From assembly GCF_000382405.1 (NCBI RefSeq), contig NZ_KB908268.1, positions 1 to 64,000 of the forward strand: a stretch of DNA of 64,000 bases, in the 5' to 3' direction. This document shows positions 24,553 to 32,215 of this stretch, piece after piece. The stretch comes from Mycobacterium sp. 141. Lineage in GTDB: Bacteria; Actinomycetota; Actinomycetes; Mycobacteriales; Mycobacteriaceae. The notes under the pieces are model-generated. The model was not told the DNA's origin. It worked only from the letters and a program-made list of their open reading frames with translations, and did no database searches. A program made the position numbers and the translations under genes. Position 1 is the first letter of the stretch. Each line of letters begins with the position of its first letter.

Positions 24553-25101
24553 TCATCGGCAGCAACGCGCTCGCAGCATGTCGTGTTGCGCCGTGTTCTC
24601 GGGGCACGGATCGCTGGCTTTCCTTGTGCCCGAGCGTAATTCCGCGATACGTGCGATGACGTCGTCGTAGCTCAACCCGGACTCCGCAAGCAGACACCCG
24701 ATCACCGTGCCGGTGCGGCCCTTCCCGCCCCAGCAGTGCACGTACACGGTCCGGCCCGCGTCCAATTCAGAGTGGATGCGGGCCAGGATCGCGTCGTAGC
24801 CCGCATGGTCGAGGACCCCGAAGTCGGGGATCGGGTGTGCGAAGTACCGCACCGTACGTCCACCCGCCTCGGCCGCCGCATCGAGGCGCTCGCGGTACGG
24901 CGTCAGGTGGTCGTGGTCCGTGGTGAGGTCGATGATGGTGTCGACGCCGGCGTCAACGAGGACGCGCACCTTGGCCTCGGCTCTCTCTGGTGTGGTGGCG
25001 CCCGGGTATTCGCCGGCCAGTAGCCGGTGCGGCTGCACCCACCAGGCGTGCAGGACGTCGTCGTGCGGCCACTGCCCCATGGGCGCAGACACTAGCGACA
25101 C
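24553..25101 (-). CDS. Dual-specificity/tyrosine phosphatase-like protein
   Basis: The 182-residue product has the phosphatase signature C-x5-R in VYVHCWGGKGRTGTVIGCLL, with an upstream general-acid loop candidate in HPIPDFGVLD. Enzymes of this family remove phosphate from Tyr or Ser/Thr residues, or from other phosphates, through a cysteinyl intermediate. There is no signal peptide. Start codons at 25101 and 25080 (before GQWPHDDVLHAWW) are both possible. It is divergent from the Mut7-C gene at 25136. Confidence 0.85.
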   Translation of the reverse strand: MSLVSAPMGQWPHDDVLHAWWVQPHRLLAGEYPGATTPERAEAKVRVLVDAGVDTIIDLTTDHDHLTPYRERLDAAAEAGGRTVRYFAHPIPDFGVLDHAGYDAILARIHSELDAGRTVYVHCWGGKGRTGTVIGCLLAESGLSYDDVIARIAELRSGTRKASDPCPENTAQHDMLRARCCR

Positions 25102-25135
25102 CGAGCCGTCGGCGCCGCAGTGGGACCGTGGCGGT

Positions 25136-25882
25136 ATGGCCGGTTTCGTGACGGTCCGGGCTTATGCCGAGCTGAACGACTTCGTCGGCTCCGCGTCGCG
25201 GGGCCTGACTGTGCGCCGCCCGTTTCGGAGCCATCAGACCGTCAAGGATGTGCTGGAGGCGATGGGCATCCCGCACACCGAGGTCGACCTCATCCTGGTG
25301 AACGGGAACCCGGCGGGCTTCGAGCACCGCCCGACTGCCGGCGACCGCATCGCGGTGTACCCGATGTTCGAGGCGCTCGACATCGGCGCGACGGCCCGGC
25401 TGCGGCCGGTGCCGCTGCGAGAACCGCGGTTCGTGATCGACGTCAACCTCGGCCGGCTGGCGCGGCTGCTTCGGCTGCTCGGCTTCGACGTGTGGTGGTC
25501 GAATGACGCCGACGATGCCGTGCTGGCCGATATCAGCCTGCAACAGCACCGCATCCTGCTGACCCGCGACCGTGGCCTGTTGAAGCGTCGCGCAATCACG
25601 CACGGCTTGTTCGTCCACTCCCAGCACGCGGAGGAGCAGACCCTCGCGGTGATCCGTCGTCTGAATCTGCATCAGCGTCTGGCGCCGTTTACCCGGTGCG
25701 TGCGGTGTAACGGCACACTGGCCGCCGTGCCGAAGGAAGACGTGCTGGATCGCCTCGAGCCGTTGACCCGTCGCTATTACGACGAATTCAGTCGCTGTAC
25801 CGACTGCGGGAGGATCTACTGGCGCGGTTCACATTTCGCGCGGTTGAGCGGTATCGTTGACCAACTGCGGGAGCAGCTGTGA
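25136..25882 (+). CDS. Mut7-C RNase-domain protein with ubiquitin-like N-terminus
   Basis: The 248-residue product begins at ATG 25136 with a ubiquitin-like fold (about 1-85). A Mut7-C PIN-type nuclease domain follows, with acidic residues in FVIDVNLGRLARLLRLLG, DADDAVLADI and LLTRDRGLLKRR. It ends in a zinc ribbon with CVRCNG and CTDCGRIYW. This domain order is typical of bacterial Mut7-C proteins, which are predicted RNases; no substrate is known. A degraded copy of the zinc-ribbon end lies at 27124-27384. Confidence 0.88.
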   Translation: MAGFVTVRAYAELNDFVGSASRGLTVRRPFRSHQTVKDVLEAMGIPHTEVDLILVNGNPAGFEHRPTAGDRIAVYPMFEALDIGATARLRPVPLREPRFVIDVNLGRLARLLRLLGFDVWWSNDADDAVLADISLQQHRILLTRDRGLLKRRAITHGLFVHSQHAEEQTLAVIRRLNLHQRLAPFTRCVRCNGTLAAVPKEDVLDRLEPLTRRYYDEFSRCTDCGRIYWRGSHFARLSGIVDQLREQL

Positions 25883-25885
25883 CGT

Positions 25886-26038
25886 TCAGCCCAACGGCGG
25901 CAGCGGGTAGATGATCGGCGCCTGCGCGGACTCCGGCGGTGCGATCGCCTTGACCTGGCCGCCCTGGATCTGGACCAGTATCGGGTTGCCACCGATGAGG
26001 ATTCCGCCGACAAGCGCTTTGGCTGGGCGCCAGGACAT
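25886..26038 (-). CDS. Possible small protein of unknown function
   Basis: A 50-codon frame begins at an ATG (26038) and encodes a hydrophobic segment, ALVGGILIGGNPILVQIQGG, and a proline-rich end. A purine stretch GGGAG lies about 11 bases upstream, which is poor spacing. It is convergent with the Mut7-C gene and ends 3 bases after it. It may be a real short gene or the tail of a lost one. Confidence 0.3.
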   Translation of the reverse strand: MSWRPAKALVGGILIGGNPILVQIQGGQVKAIAPPESAQAPIIYPLPPLG

Positions 26039-26150
26039 CTGAAAACGTTGCTCCCACTCTCACTATAAGGGCGGGGGTGGGGCTTGCGGCAAGGCCCCTG
26101 GCGTGCTGCACAATCGTCCGGCTGCGAAGTAACCGCTGATGGGGGATGTT

Positions 26151-26579
26151 GTGACGAGCACGCCGAAGCCTTTTGAAGTACATCCGTCAGGTGCCTACCT
26201 GCACGGCACCAAAGCCGATCTTGCGGTGGGGGATCGGCTGGTGCCCGGCCGCGAATCAAATTACGAAGTCGGCCGGATCATGAATCACGTCTATGTCACT
26301 CAAACTTTGGATGCCGCGGTGTGGGGCGCCGAGCTTGCTGTCGGCAAGGGCCGGGGCCGCATTTATATCGTGGAACCCGAAGGCCCGCTCGAGGACGATC
26401 CGAACGTGACAGACAAGAAGCTTTCCGGCAATCCGACCCGCTCCTACCGGACCCCTGAGCCGGCGAGGATCGTCGGGGAGATCACCGATTGGGTGGGGCA
26501 TTCACCCGAACAGCTGCAAGCCATGCAGGACGGGTTGGCCGATCTTCGGCGGCGGGGGCTCGATGTCATTTACGACTAG
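26151..26579 (+). CDS. arr: Rifampin ADP-ribosyltransferase
   Basis: The 142-residue product closely matches mycobacterial Arr in length and sequence: KPFEVHPSGAYLHGTKADL, MNHVYVTQTLDAAVWGAEL and EGPLEDDPNVTDKKL. The catalytic residues known for the M. smegmatis enzyme (His19, Tyr49, Asp84) correspond to His18, Tyr48 and Asp83 here. Arr transfers ADP-ribose from NAD to a hydroxyl of rifamycins and inactivates them. The GTG at 26151 is chosen because GGGGGA lies five bases upstream; an ATG at 26139 would add four residues. Peptide copy E follows. A broken arr lies at 22571-22748. Confidence 0.95.
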   Translation: MTSTPKPFEVHPSGAYLHGTKADLAVGDRLVPGRESNYEVGRIMNHVYVTQTLDAAVWGAELAVGKGRGRIYIVEPEGPLEDDPNVTDKKLSGNPTRSYRTPEPARIVGEITDWVGHSPEQLQAMQDGLADLRRRGLDVIYD

Positions 26580-26600
26580 ATCCGGGGGCCCGCCCCGGGT

Positions 26601-26744
26601 TCCCCCGATCGGGGGACAAGTAGTTCGTCTGGTGGATGGTCCGGTTGGTCGATGGTTGGCGATGGCTGTGTGCGGCATTCTTATTTCAACGCCGGAACAC
26701 ACCGGATGACATACCGAAAAGCCTTATCTGACAAAGGAGTCGAC
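26601..26744 (+). promoter_or_regulatory. Conserved leader block, copy E
   Basis: The block begins with the perfect palindrome TCCCCCGATCGGGGGA (26601-26616), 21 bases after the arr stop codon. It continues with GGTCCGGTTGGTCGATGG, GGCATTCTTATTTCAACGCC and AAAGGAGTCGAC before the ATG. It differs from copy D at about a dozen positions. Confidence 0.65.
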
Positions 26745-26954
26745 ATGACCATCACCCGCCGTATCGCCGCCGGTTTCGTCCTCGCTGCTGCCCCGGCCGT
26801 CATTTTCCTCGGAGCCGCGTCGGCCCACGCCGACGCCGCAACGGCCACCCATGGCCCGTCGGTGAGCCACCACGAGGCCTTCCCGCACCAGCACAACATG
26901 CCCCAGCCCGGAACCTCGGTGCATCACCACCACCAGCGCAACCACGCCAAGTAG
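26745..26954 (+). CDS. Small exported histidine-rich peptide, copy E
   Basis: The 69-residue product has signal peptide MTITRRIAAGFVLAAAPAVI onward with an AHADA cleavage site. The mature part has THGPSVSHHEAFPHQHNM, a P-Q-P-G turn and VHHHHQRNHAK. Its tail is like copy B, whereas its leader is like copy D. A terminator-like hairpin follows. It sits directly behind arr. Confidence 0.82.
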   Translation: MTITRRIAAGFVLAAAPAVIFLGAASAHADAATATHGPSVSHHEAFPHQHNMPQPGTSVHHHHQRNHAK

Positions 26955-26967
26955 CCCCCTCTGGTCG

Positions 26968-26996
26968 GAGCCCGGACGCCATGGGTGTCCGGGCTC
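26968..26996 (+). terminator. Terminator-like hairpin after peptide copy E
   Basis: GAGCCCGGAC and GTCCGGGCTC pair over 10 bases around a 9-base loop, 13 bases after the stop codon of copy E. The stem is the same as after copies A and B. Confidence 0.7.
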
Positions 26997-27123
26997 TCGC
27001 CGGTTGCTGAAGTCACATGCACCCCAGGAGTCCCGGCGTGGATGTGGGTGTCGTGGTGCCCGGCTATCAACGATAATTCAGCGACAATCACCACACCGAT
27101 AACACTGAATCTCGCCAGACCGC

Positions 27124-27384
27124 TTGGCTCCGCTCACCCGATGCCGGCGGTGTAACGGCACGCTGACGGCGGTCACCAAGGACGAAGTGATCGAGCAGCT
27201 GGAGCCGTTGACACGCCGGTACTACGACGACTTCAGTCGGTGCACGGCATGCGGACAGATCTACTGGCCCGGGTCACACCGCGCAGATCTGGCGGCGCAA
27301 GTCGATTGCGTGACCGACTTTGATCTGACGCGGGACCAGCGTTGGAAGCTCTTCGTCGCCAAGACTTGTCGGTGGCTTTTGTAA
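27124..27384 (+). pseudogene. Mut7-C zinc-ribbon fragment
   Basis: The frame encodes APLTRCRRCNGTLTAV, then EQLEPLTRRYYDDFSRCTAC and GQIYWPGSH. This matches the last 60 residues of the Mut7-C protein at 25136-25882. The ubiquitin-like and nuclease domains are absent and the last 25 codons are unrelated. It starts only at a TTG without a clear ribosome binding site, so it is most likely a duplicated relic. Confidence 0.8.
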
Positions 27385-27419
27385 CGGTGCGCCGTCCACT
27401 TCAAACCAAGAGGTTGTGA

Positions 27420-27744
27420 TGAAAAGTGTGTTGGTGGAGCGGTTGTGGTGGGCATGGCCGTCGCGTTGAGCCCGGTGGCGTCGGCCGAATCGTCGTCGAC
27501 GATGCCGAATCTGATCGGCAAGGACCTGCAGGGCGCGCAGGATGCGATTCAGTCGTTGACTGGCGGGGTGGTGTGGGTTTCGGAAGAGTGCGCCCCTGAC
27601 AGTGCTTCGGCCGGCCCGCCTGCGTGGCGGCCCACCTTGGCCCTTCGAGTTTGGGCGGAAATACGCGGGTCGTTAGAGGACATACATATGCTCACGCCGT
27701 GGACACTGGGCGATCGGTTGACTCGTTACTCGGAACGTTATTGA
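27420..27744 (+). pseudogene. Frameshifted small secreted PASTA-like protein
   Basis: An ATG at 27420 starts a signal peptide (MKSVLV) that runs out of frame after about six codons. The +1 frame continues it with VVGMAVALSPVASAE and a PASTA-like start, MPNLIGKDLQGAQDAIQSL. Insertion of one G near 27438 would join the two into a normal exported protein. After QSLTGG the sequence no longer follows the family. It is therefore a frameshifted and probably rearranged relic. Confidence 0.6.
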
Positions 27745-28231
27745 AGGCAAGGATTCCCGTGGAAAACGACGAGTTCATCCGGCACTTCACTCCGTCCTCG
27801 GCGTCGCAGGGGACCGCGAAATCGCCGGTGGCTCCATAAACTCCGAACTTGCTGAGTAGTCGCTGTGCATCGTGTGATTCGGCAAACTATGCCGAGATTA
27901 GAGGCATCGAATGGGATATGCCACCTGTGTCGGGTGTGTCGGAGCGCTCGCGGTCGCCTTGAGAATCGGGTCGGCGGTCACCGTCGGCATTTAGGCATGC
28001 CCGCCAACCGGTTCTCACGGGTCCTTCAACTGACTCTGGATGGCGAACGCGGCTACTACAACCATCTACGTGCCGACTGGCACTCTGACCGAGTATGTGC
28101 GCGTCGCGGTGGTCGACATTATGACCAGAGTGCAGCGCGGATCAACCGATCGGTCTGTGTCGGCCATTCGGTCGACAGCTATCGTTGCCCCGGGTGGATA
28201 AGGTGACGACGACTGATGAGGAGGTGGCCTC
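27745..28231 (+). other. Intergenic region with a relic signal peptide
   Basis: A 27-codon frame at 27911-27994 reads MGYATCVGCVGALAVALRIG and stops soon after. This resembles the N-terminal signal segment of large mycobacterial exported proteins, so it is probably the stump of a deleted gene. The rest up to 28200 has no convincing gene. A strong AGGAGG at 28219-28224 belongs to the next gene. Confidence 0.4.
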
Positions 28232-29065
28232 TTGGCGATGGTGGGTGCCGACGTGGGTCAGCTTCTTTACCTGGCGAAGCTTTTGATGCAGTGCGCGGAT
28301 CGTCTTGACACGGTGGCGCGAGCCGTGAGTAGCCAATTATCGTCCACGCGTTGGGTCGGTGAGGACGCTGACCGCCACCGGTCCCAGTGGCAGGGTGAAG
28401 CTGCTCCGAGTATCCGTGCTGCGGTCGGTGCACTGCGGGGTGCCTCGGAGAGGTTGCAGCGCAACGCCAATGAACAGGAGCAGGCCAGCTCCGCTGATAC
28501 GGGCATCACCGCCGGTGGCTTGGGCGGCGGTCAGGATGCCAAGCCATCGGGGAACACTGTGACCGACACCTTGGGCACACTGTTGTCTCTTGGCGGCATC
28601 GTCAACGATATCGCCAATGCCGGCGAGGGCATCCCTAACATCGGTCCGAAGGGGCTTACCGGAGTGACCGGCAGCGTCCTCGCTGGGGCTGGTGTGGTGA
28701 CGTCGCTGACCACCATGGTCGAGGGCATCACCAGCGGTGACGATGTGGAGACGGGGAACGGCGTCATCGGATTGGTGGGTTCCGCGCTCGGTGCCGCCAA
28801 TCCCGCGGCCGGGTTGGCCGCTGGGGCGGCGCAACTCTATGGCGACATGACACTACCGACCAGCGAGGAAGATATCGACGGTGTCTTCGACATGGGCGCC
28901 AAGCACATGTTCGGCAAGGCTGCCAGCGACCTGACCCCGGAGCAGACTTCGGCGCTCAGCGACCGCTACGACGGGCCCGGGGGCGTGGCAAACATGATCT
29001 CCGACAGTATGGACTACAAAGCCGCGGAGGCCGTGAAGTTCGTCAAGGGGCTATTCGGCGGATGA
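28232..29065 (+). CDS. WXG100-type (ESX-like) protein with long Gly/Ala-rich C-terminal domain
   Basis: The 277-residue protein begins with a full WXG100-like hairpin: VGADVGQLLYLAKLLMQCAD, the W-V-G turn in STRWVGEDADRHRSQW, and a second helix up to NANEQEQAS. A Gly/Ala-rich region with hydrophobic helices (about 115-205) and an acidic tail follow. Such extended WXG proteins are candidate type VII secretion effectors. The TTG start at 28232 is supported by AGGAGG seven bases upstream; the ATG at 28238 is the alternative. The next gene overlaps by ATGA. The paralogue is at 8691-9380. Confidence 0.8.
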   Translation: MAMVGADVGQLLYLAKLLMQCADRLDTVARAVSSQLSSTRWVGEDADRHRSQWQGEAAPSIRAAVGALRGASERLQRNANEQEQASSADTGITAGGLGGGQDAKPSGNTVTDTLGTLLSLGGIVNDIANAGEGIPNIGPKGLTGVTGSVLAGAGVVTSLTTMVEGITSGDDVETGNGVIGLVGSALGAANPAAGLAAGAAQLYGDMTLPTSEEDIDGVFDMGAKHMFGKAASDLTPEQTSALSDRYDGPGGVANMISDSMDYKAAEAVKFVKGLFGG

Positions 29066-29592
29066 CCACTATCGATTACACCGAAACGTTCCTGCCTGAA
29101 TTGGGTTACCTGGTTGCCGAGCGGGGCAGCGTGGAACTGCTCAACCACGCGGCCGGTCTCTTCTCCTACTTCGAGCGTCACGATGTTTTGCGCTGTGGAC
29201 GCGAAGTGTATGGTACCCGCGGAGATGATCGCACGTTGGCGACGGTGTGCGATGTGATCGCCTCCAGCACAGTAGCTTTCACAGTGAAATCCACGGTACT
29301 GCCGGAGCTCACGACGATGTACTTCCCAGCCGATATCGGTGTCGCTGAGGTCAGTCTGGTGGCCGACCAGACCTTTGTCACGCTGTACCCGCCGGACTGG
29401 CCCGTCGCCACGTTGCTGCAACGGCACTTGCAGAGCGAATCCGCGCTCATCGTCCGCCGGGGAGTTGACGGCAGCCACAGTGAAATCGCGGTCAGCGGTT
29501 CCCGGCATGCTATTCGTGACTCCGATAATCCTTGGCGCGCAGGCAAAGAAACCGATTCACTGGATCTTGTGGTGCGGCGATTCACCGAATAG
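29062..29592 (+). CDS. Hypothetical partner of the WXG100-type protein
   Basis: The 176-residue product is soluble and has no recognised domain. Its ATG overlaps the stop of the WXG100-type gene in the sequence ATGA, so the two are translationally coupled. By layout it may be a chaperone, a co-secreted partner or an immunity protein, but no motif supports a choice. It shares no obvious sequence with the second gene of the other WXG100 pair (8076-8675). Confidence 0.7.
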   Translation: MTTIDYTETFLPELGYLVAERGSVELLNHAAGLFSYFERHDVLRCGREVYGTRGDDRTLATVCDVIASSTVAFTVKSTVLPELTTMYFPADIGVAEVSLVADQTFVTLYPPDWPVATLLQRHLQSESALIVRRGVDGSHSEIAVSGSRHAIRDSDNPWRAGKETDSLDLVVRRFTE

Positions 29593-29896
29593 GCGTTAGG
29601 TTGGGGGCACGACATCGGCGGCCGACCTGCTCACCGTGCTGACCTAAGACGCCTTATAACTGGCGTAATGATCAGACGGTGCCGACACCAACGGTGATGT
29701 GCCACTGCCCGAAAGTGATCTGGTCTTGCCCGGGCGAAGACCACGCCCGTTATGTACGAGAGCTCGCAAGTCCGGTGCAGCATGGTCATCCCAACTGCAC
29801 TCCTGCGTTGCGGATTCTCCAGCTTGTCGGTGGGTTCTGTCATTCTGTTGGGCTCGCATGTGCGAGCGACCATGGACAACAGATGGAGCACATACG
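29593..29896. other. Intergenic region, 304 bases
   Basis: No gene is apparent. A small hairpin ACGCC-TTATAACT-GGCGT at about 29649-29666 could act as a weak terminator for the WXG pair. Confidence 0.4.
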
Positions 29897-30472
29897 ATGA
29901 ATAGCGTCTCGGCAAAGCCGGCCTCGACTGCGCACCACGACGCGCTCCGCCACGCGGCCGCCACTTCTGCGACCTCGACAAAGAGCCGGCTCGAGGACGC
30001 CCTCGCCGCAGGCCTGCTGTTGGCGATCAGTGGCACCGCCCTGTGGTTCGCCATGGCGACGGCAGTATTCGACGGGGCAGGCCCCTCGGTGCAGTTGGCC
30101 GGCGTAGTCACCAGAATGGAAGGGCACGGCGAGTCGCACGTCCGAGCTCTCTCCGGACCCATGGTCCCTCTGGAACCCGCCTCGACGGTAAGCCAGCGCA
30201 ATGCGGTGCGTACCGCCAAGGACTACCTCGACTACACGGCCTTTTCCCGCGAGGGGCTCATCAAGCAATTGGAATTCGACGACTTCTCAACCGCAGACGC
30301 GACTTTCGCCGTCGACCACATCGCCGTGGACTGGAATGAGCAAGCCGCGAAAGCTGCCAAGGATTACCTGGACTACTCCGGATTCTCCCGCGGCGGACTC
30401 ATCGACCAACTCGAATTCGACGGGTTCACTTCATCGCAGGCGGCCTACGGAGCCACCGCAGCAGGGCTGTAG
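29897..30472 (+). CDS. Membrane-anchored protein with two Ltp-type repeats
   Basis: The 191-residue product has one transmembrane helix at about 40-60 (ALAAGLLLAISGTALWFAMA). Its C-terminal half is made of two repeats, AVRTAKDYLDYTAFSREGLI followed by KQLEFDDFSTADATFAVD, and AAKAAKDYLDYSGFSRGGLI followed by DQLEFDGFTSSQAAYGA. This is the pattern of the Ltp family (host cell surface-exposed lipoprotein), whose best-known member gives superinfection exclusion in the streptococcal phage TP-J34. The ATG at 29897 has a purine-rich upstream region. The function here could be phage exclusion or envelope structure; context does not decide. Confidence 0.8.
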   Translation: MNSVSAKPASTAHHDALRHAAATSATSTKSRLEDALAAGLLLAISGTALWFAMATAVFDGAGPSVQLAGVVTRMEGHGESHVRALSGPMVPLEPASTVSQRNAVRTAKDYLDYTAFSREGLIKQLEFDDFSTADATFAVDHIAVDWNEQAAKAAKDYLDYSGFSRGGLIDQLEFDGFTSSQAAYGATAAGL

Positions 30473-30615
30473 GACTTCTCCTCACCGGTTGTCGGTGGCC
30501 AGTGTGATGCTGAGCGGTTCCCGTGAGCACCGGTCTTGCCGGCCACGGGAGTCGTTCTGACCCAGCTAAATCAACGGAAGTCGGCGTCGCATGGACGCGT
30601 AACTGGAGGTGTCAA

Positions 30616-31416
30616 GTGAGCAGCAATAAGAGTTCCTCGGGCGCGGGCGGACTGATCTTCGTCGTCTTCGTGCTCATCACGCTGGTTCCGAAGCCGGTCT
30701 GGATCGCGCTCGGCGTCGTAACCGCGATGGTTGTTGTGGGCTGGGTTGGCTACAAGATCGTCGTTGCCCTGAAGCAACGCAGTTATGAGGCCCAGGAACG
30801 GGCTGGTACCGAGAAATCGAAGCAGGCTGCAGACGCGAAACACCAACGCGAAGAACGAGTCCGCAAGGAAAGGCAGCGGCGCATCGACACGCTCGGCAAG
30901 CAGTACGCCGCGCTTGTGGAGTCCGCGCTGAGCGCGGTGAAGCAGGTGACCGCGTCGGAGGCCGCCAGCGCAGGATGGCTGGGCGACGTCGACTTCAGTG
31001 CCGACATCAAAGGGATTACCGACAACTTCGAGAAGGCGCACGCGCTGCGCGGCGTGATCGGAAAGTTGTCGGCCTTGGACAAACCCAGCGCCGAGGACCG
31101 CAAGATCGTGGCGGAGGCGAAGACCACCACGGCCGACCTGGAACGCGCTGCGACCCAACGGGTAGAGCTGATCGGCAAATGTGCCAAGGAAGCGCAGCTG
31201 ATCGACAAGTCACTACGCACCGAACGCGAGGACGCCCGGGTCGCCGAGCAGCGTGCCGAACTGCACGCGAAGCTCAGCGCCATGATCTACGGCATCGAAG
31301 CCACCCCGGAAACTACACAGCAGGATTCGGCGGTCGATGCGGTCATGGCACGCGTGCAGGCCTATCGGGAGATCAAGAACCAGATTCAACATGCCCGTGA
31401 CGACGGTGTGGTGTAG
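30616..31416 (+). CDS. Membrane protein with long coiled-coil cytoplasmic domain
   Basis: The 266-residue product has two closely spaced hydrophobic helices at about 12-50, followed by a highly charged Lys/Glu/Arg-rich helical region to the end (for example AKHQREERVRKERQRRIDTL). This should form a coiled coil in the cytoplasm. The GTG at 30616 is preceded by GGAGG. It lies 143 bases after the Ltp-repeat gene on the same strand and may belong with it. No family was recognised. Confidence 0.75.
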   Translation: MSSNKSSSGAGGLIFVVFVLITLVPKPVWIALGVVTAMVVVGWVGYKIVVALKQRSYEAQERAGTEKSKQAADAKHQREERVRKERQRRIDTLGKQYAALVESALSAVKQVTASEAASAGWLGDVDFSADIKGITDNFEKAHALRGVIGKLSALDKPSAEDRKIVAEAKTTTADLERAATQRVELIGKCAKEAQLIDKSLRTEREDARVAEQRAELHAKLSAMIYGIEATPETTQQDSAVDAVMARVQAYREIKNQIQHARDDGVV

Positions 31417-31462
31417 CTGCGTCGACCGCTACCGACAGTCCGCCAATGGTTCCCGTCGTGCC

Positions 31463-31839
31463 TTATGCGGCCCGTGCCCGGTATGCGGGCAGAACGACAA
31501 CAGACCCGTCGGTCTCCCGCAGGATCTCGATGGCCACATCGGAAGCCTTGCCGTCGGTGTCGACACCGTCGCCCAACTCACGAAGCTTGTGGGAGGTACG
31601 CAACAACTTGTCTACTTCCGCTGCGGAGAAGACGAAGTCCCGCACACCGTGTGAGCGATCCAGCTGCAGCGTGGACAGGCGGCGCAGAACTGTGGCGATC
31701 CCCGCTTCCAATTCGGTGACACGCTGTTGGTCTGCCTTGAGCGTGCGGACGAAGTTCTCGAAGGGATTGGTCGGGTCGAGCTGGGCATGTTCGACAGCCT
31801 GGACCAAACGGGCACTACCGTCTTGTCGTCGTCACTCAC
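31463..31839 (-). pseudogene. Small hypothetical gene with an apparent frameshift
   Basis: A GTG at 31839 with AAAGG eight bases upstream starts SDDDKTVVPV. The main frame, with RLVQAVEHAQLDPTNPF and a charged helical body to ALPAYRARAA-like end, is offset by one base. One additional C near 31810 would join them into a product of about 125 residues. Translation might otherwise begin at the TTG at 31807. It could be a sequencing error, a programmed shift or a dead gene. The product family is unknown. Confidence 0.5.
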
Positions 31840-32215
31840 AGCTGTACCTTTCGCCGACCTCGGCATACCTTAGCCTCAACGACCGACTGCCGAGGCCCCT
31901 CCGCCAGGAGTCCGTTCAAGGTATGACCAGATACGGCGGCTCTGCCTGCCGAGTACGCCCGCATACGCCGATTGAGGTACACCGGCCCAGCGACTCCCCA
32001 CCTCACTCCTGGGGGTCTTTTCCATGGAGTCGGCGACCGCCGGTTGCTGTGCTGTCCAGTCGGATTCACTTGCCGGGACGGTGATGATGCTGCCCGACCT
32101 GACCGAGCCCGCGCTCGCCGCAGTCTGTCGGAGGGTGCTGGTAGACCGGTGGGCCAGATCAGAATGGGAGGTGCGTTCATGGTGAGCGAGCCGGCGGTCC
32201 GGGTGCGACTGGGAG
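31840..32215. other. Intergenic region without a convincing gene
   Basis: These 376 bases contain several overlapping open frames on both strands, but none has a recognisable product. The sequence lies between the frameshifted gene and the end of the HigA-like gene. Confidence 0.5.

Noticed and set aside
18198..26954. The repeated leader and peptide units as a CRISPR array or insertion sequence
   Set aside because: Units are 0.35 kb and separated by different genes, with no spacers of uniform size, no transposase and no terminal inverted repeats.
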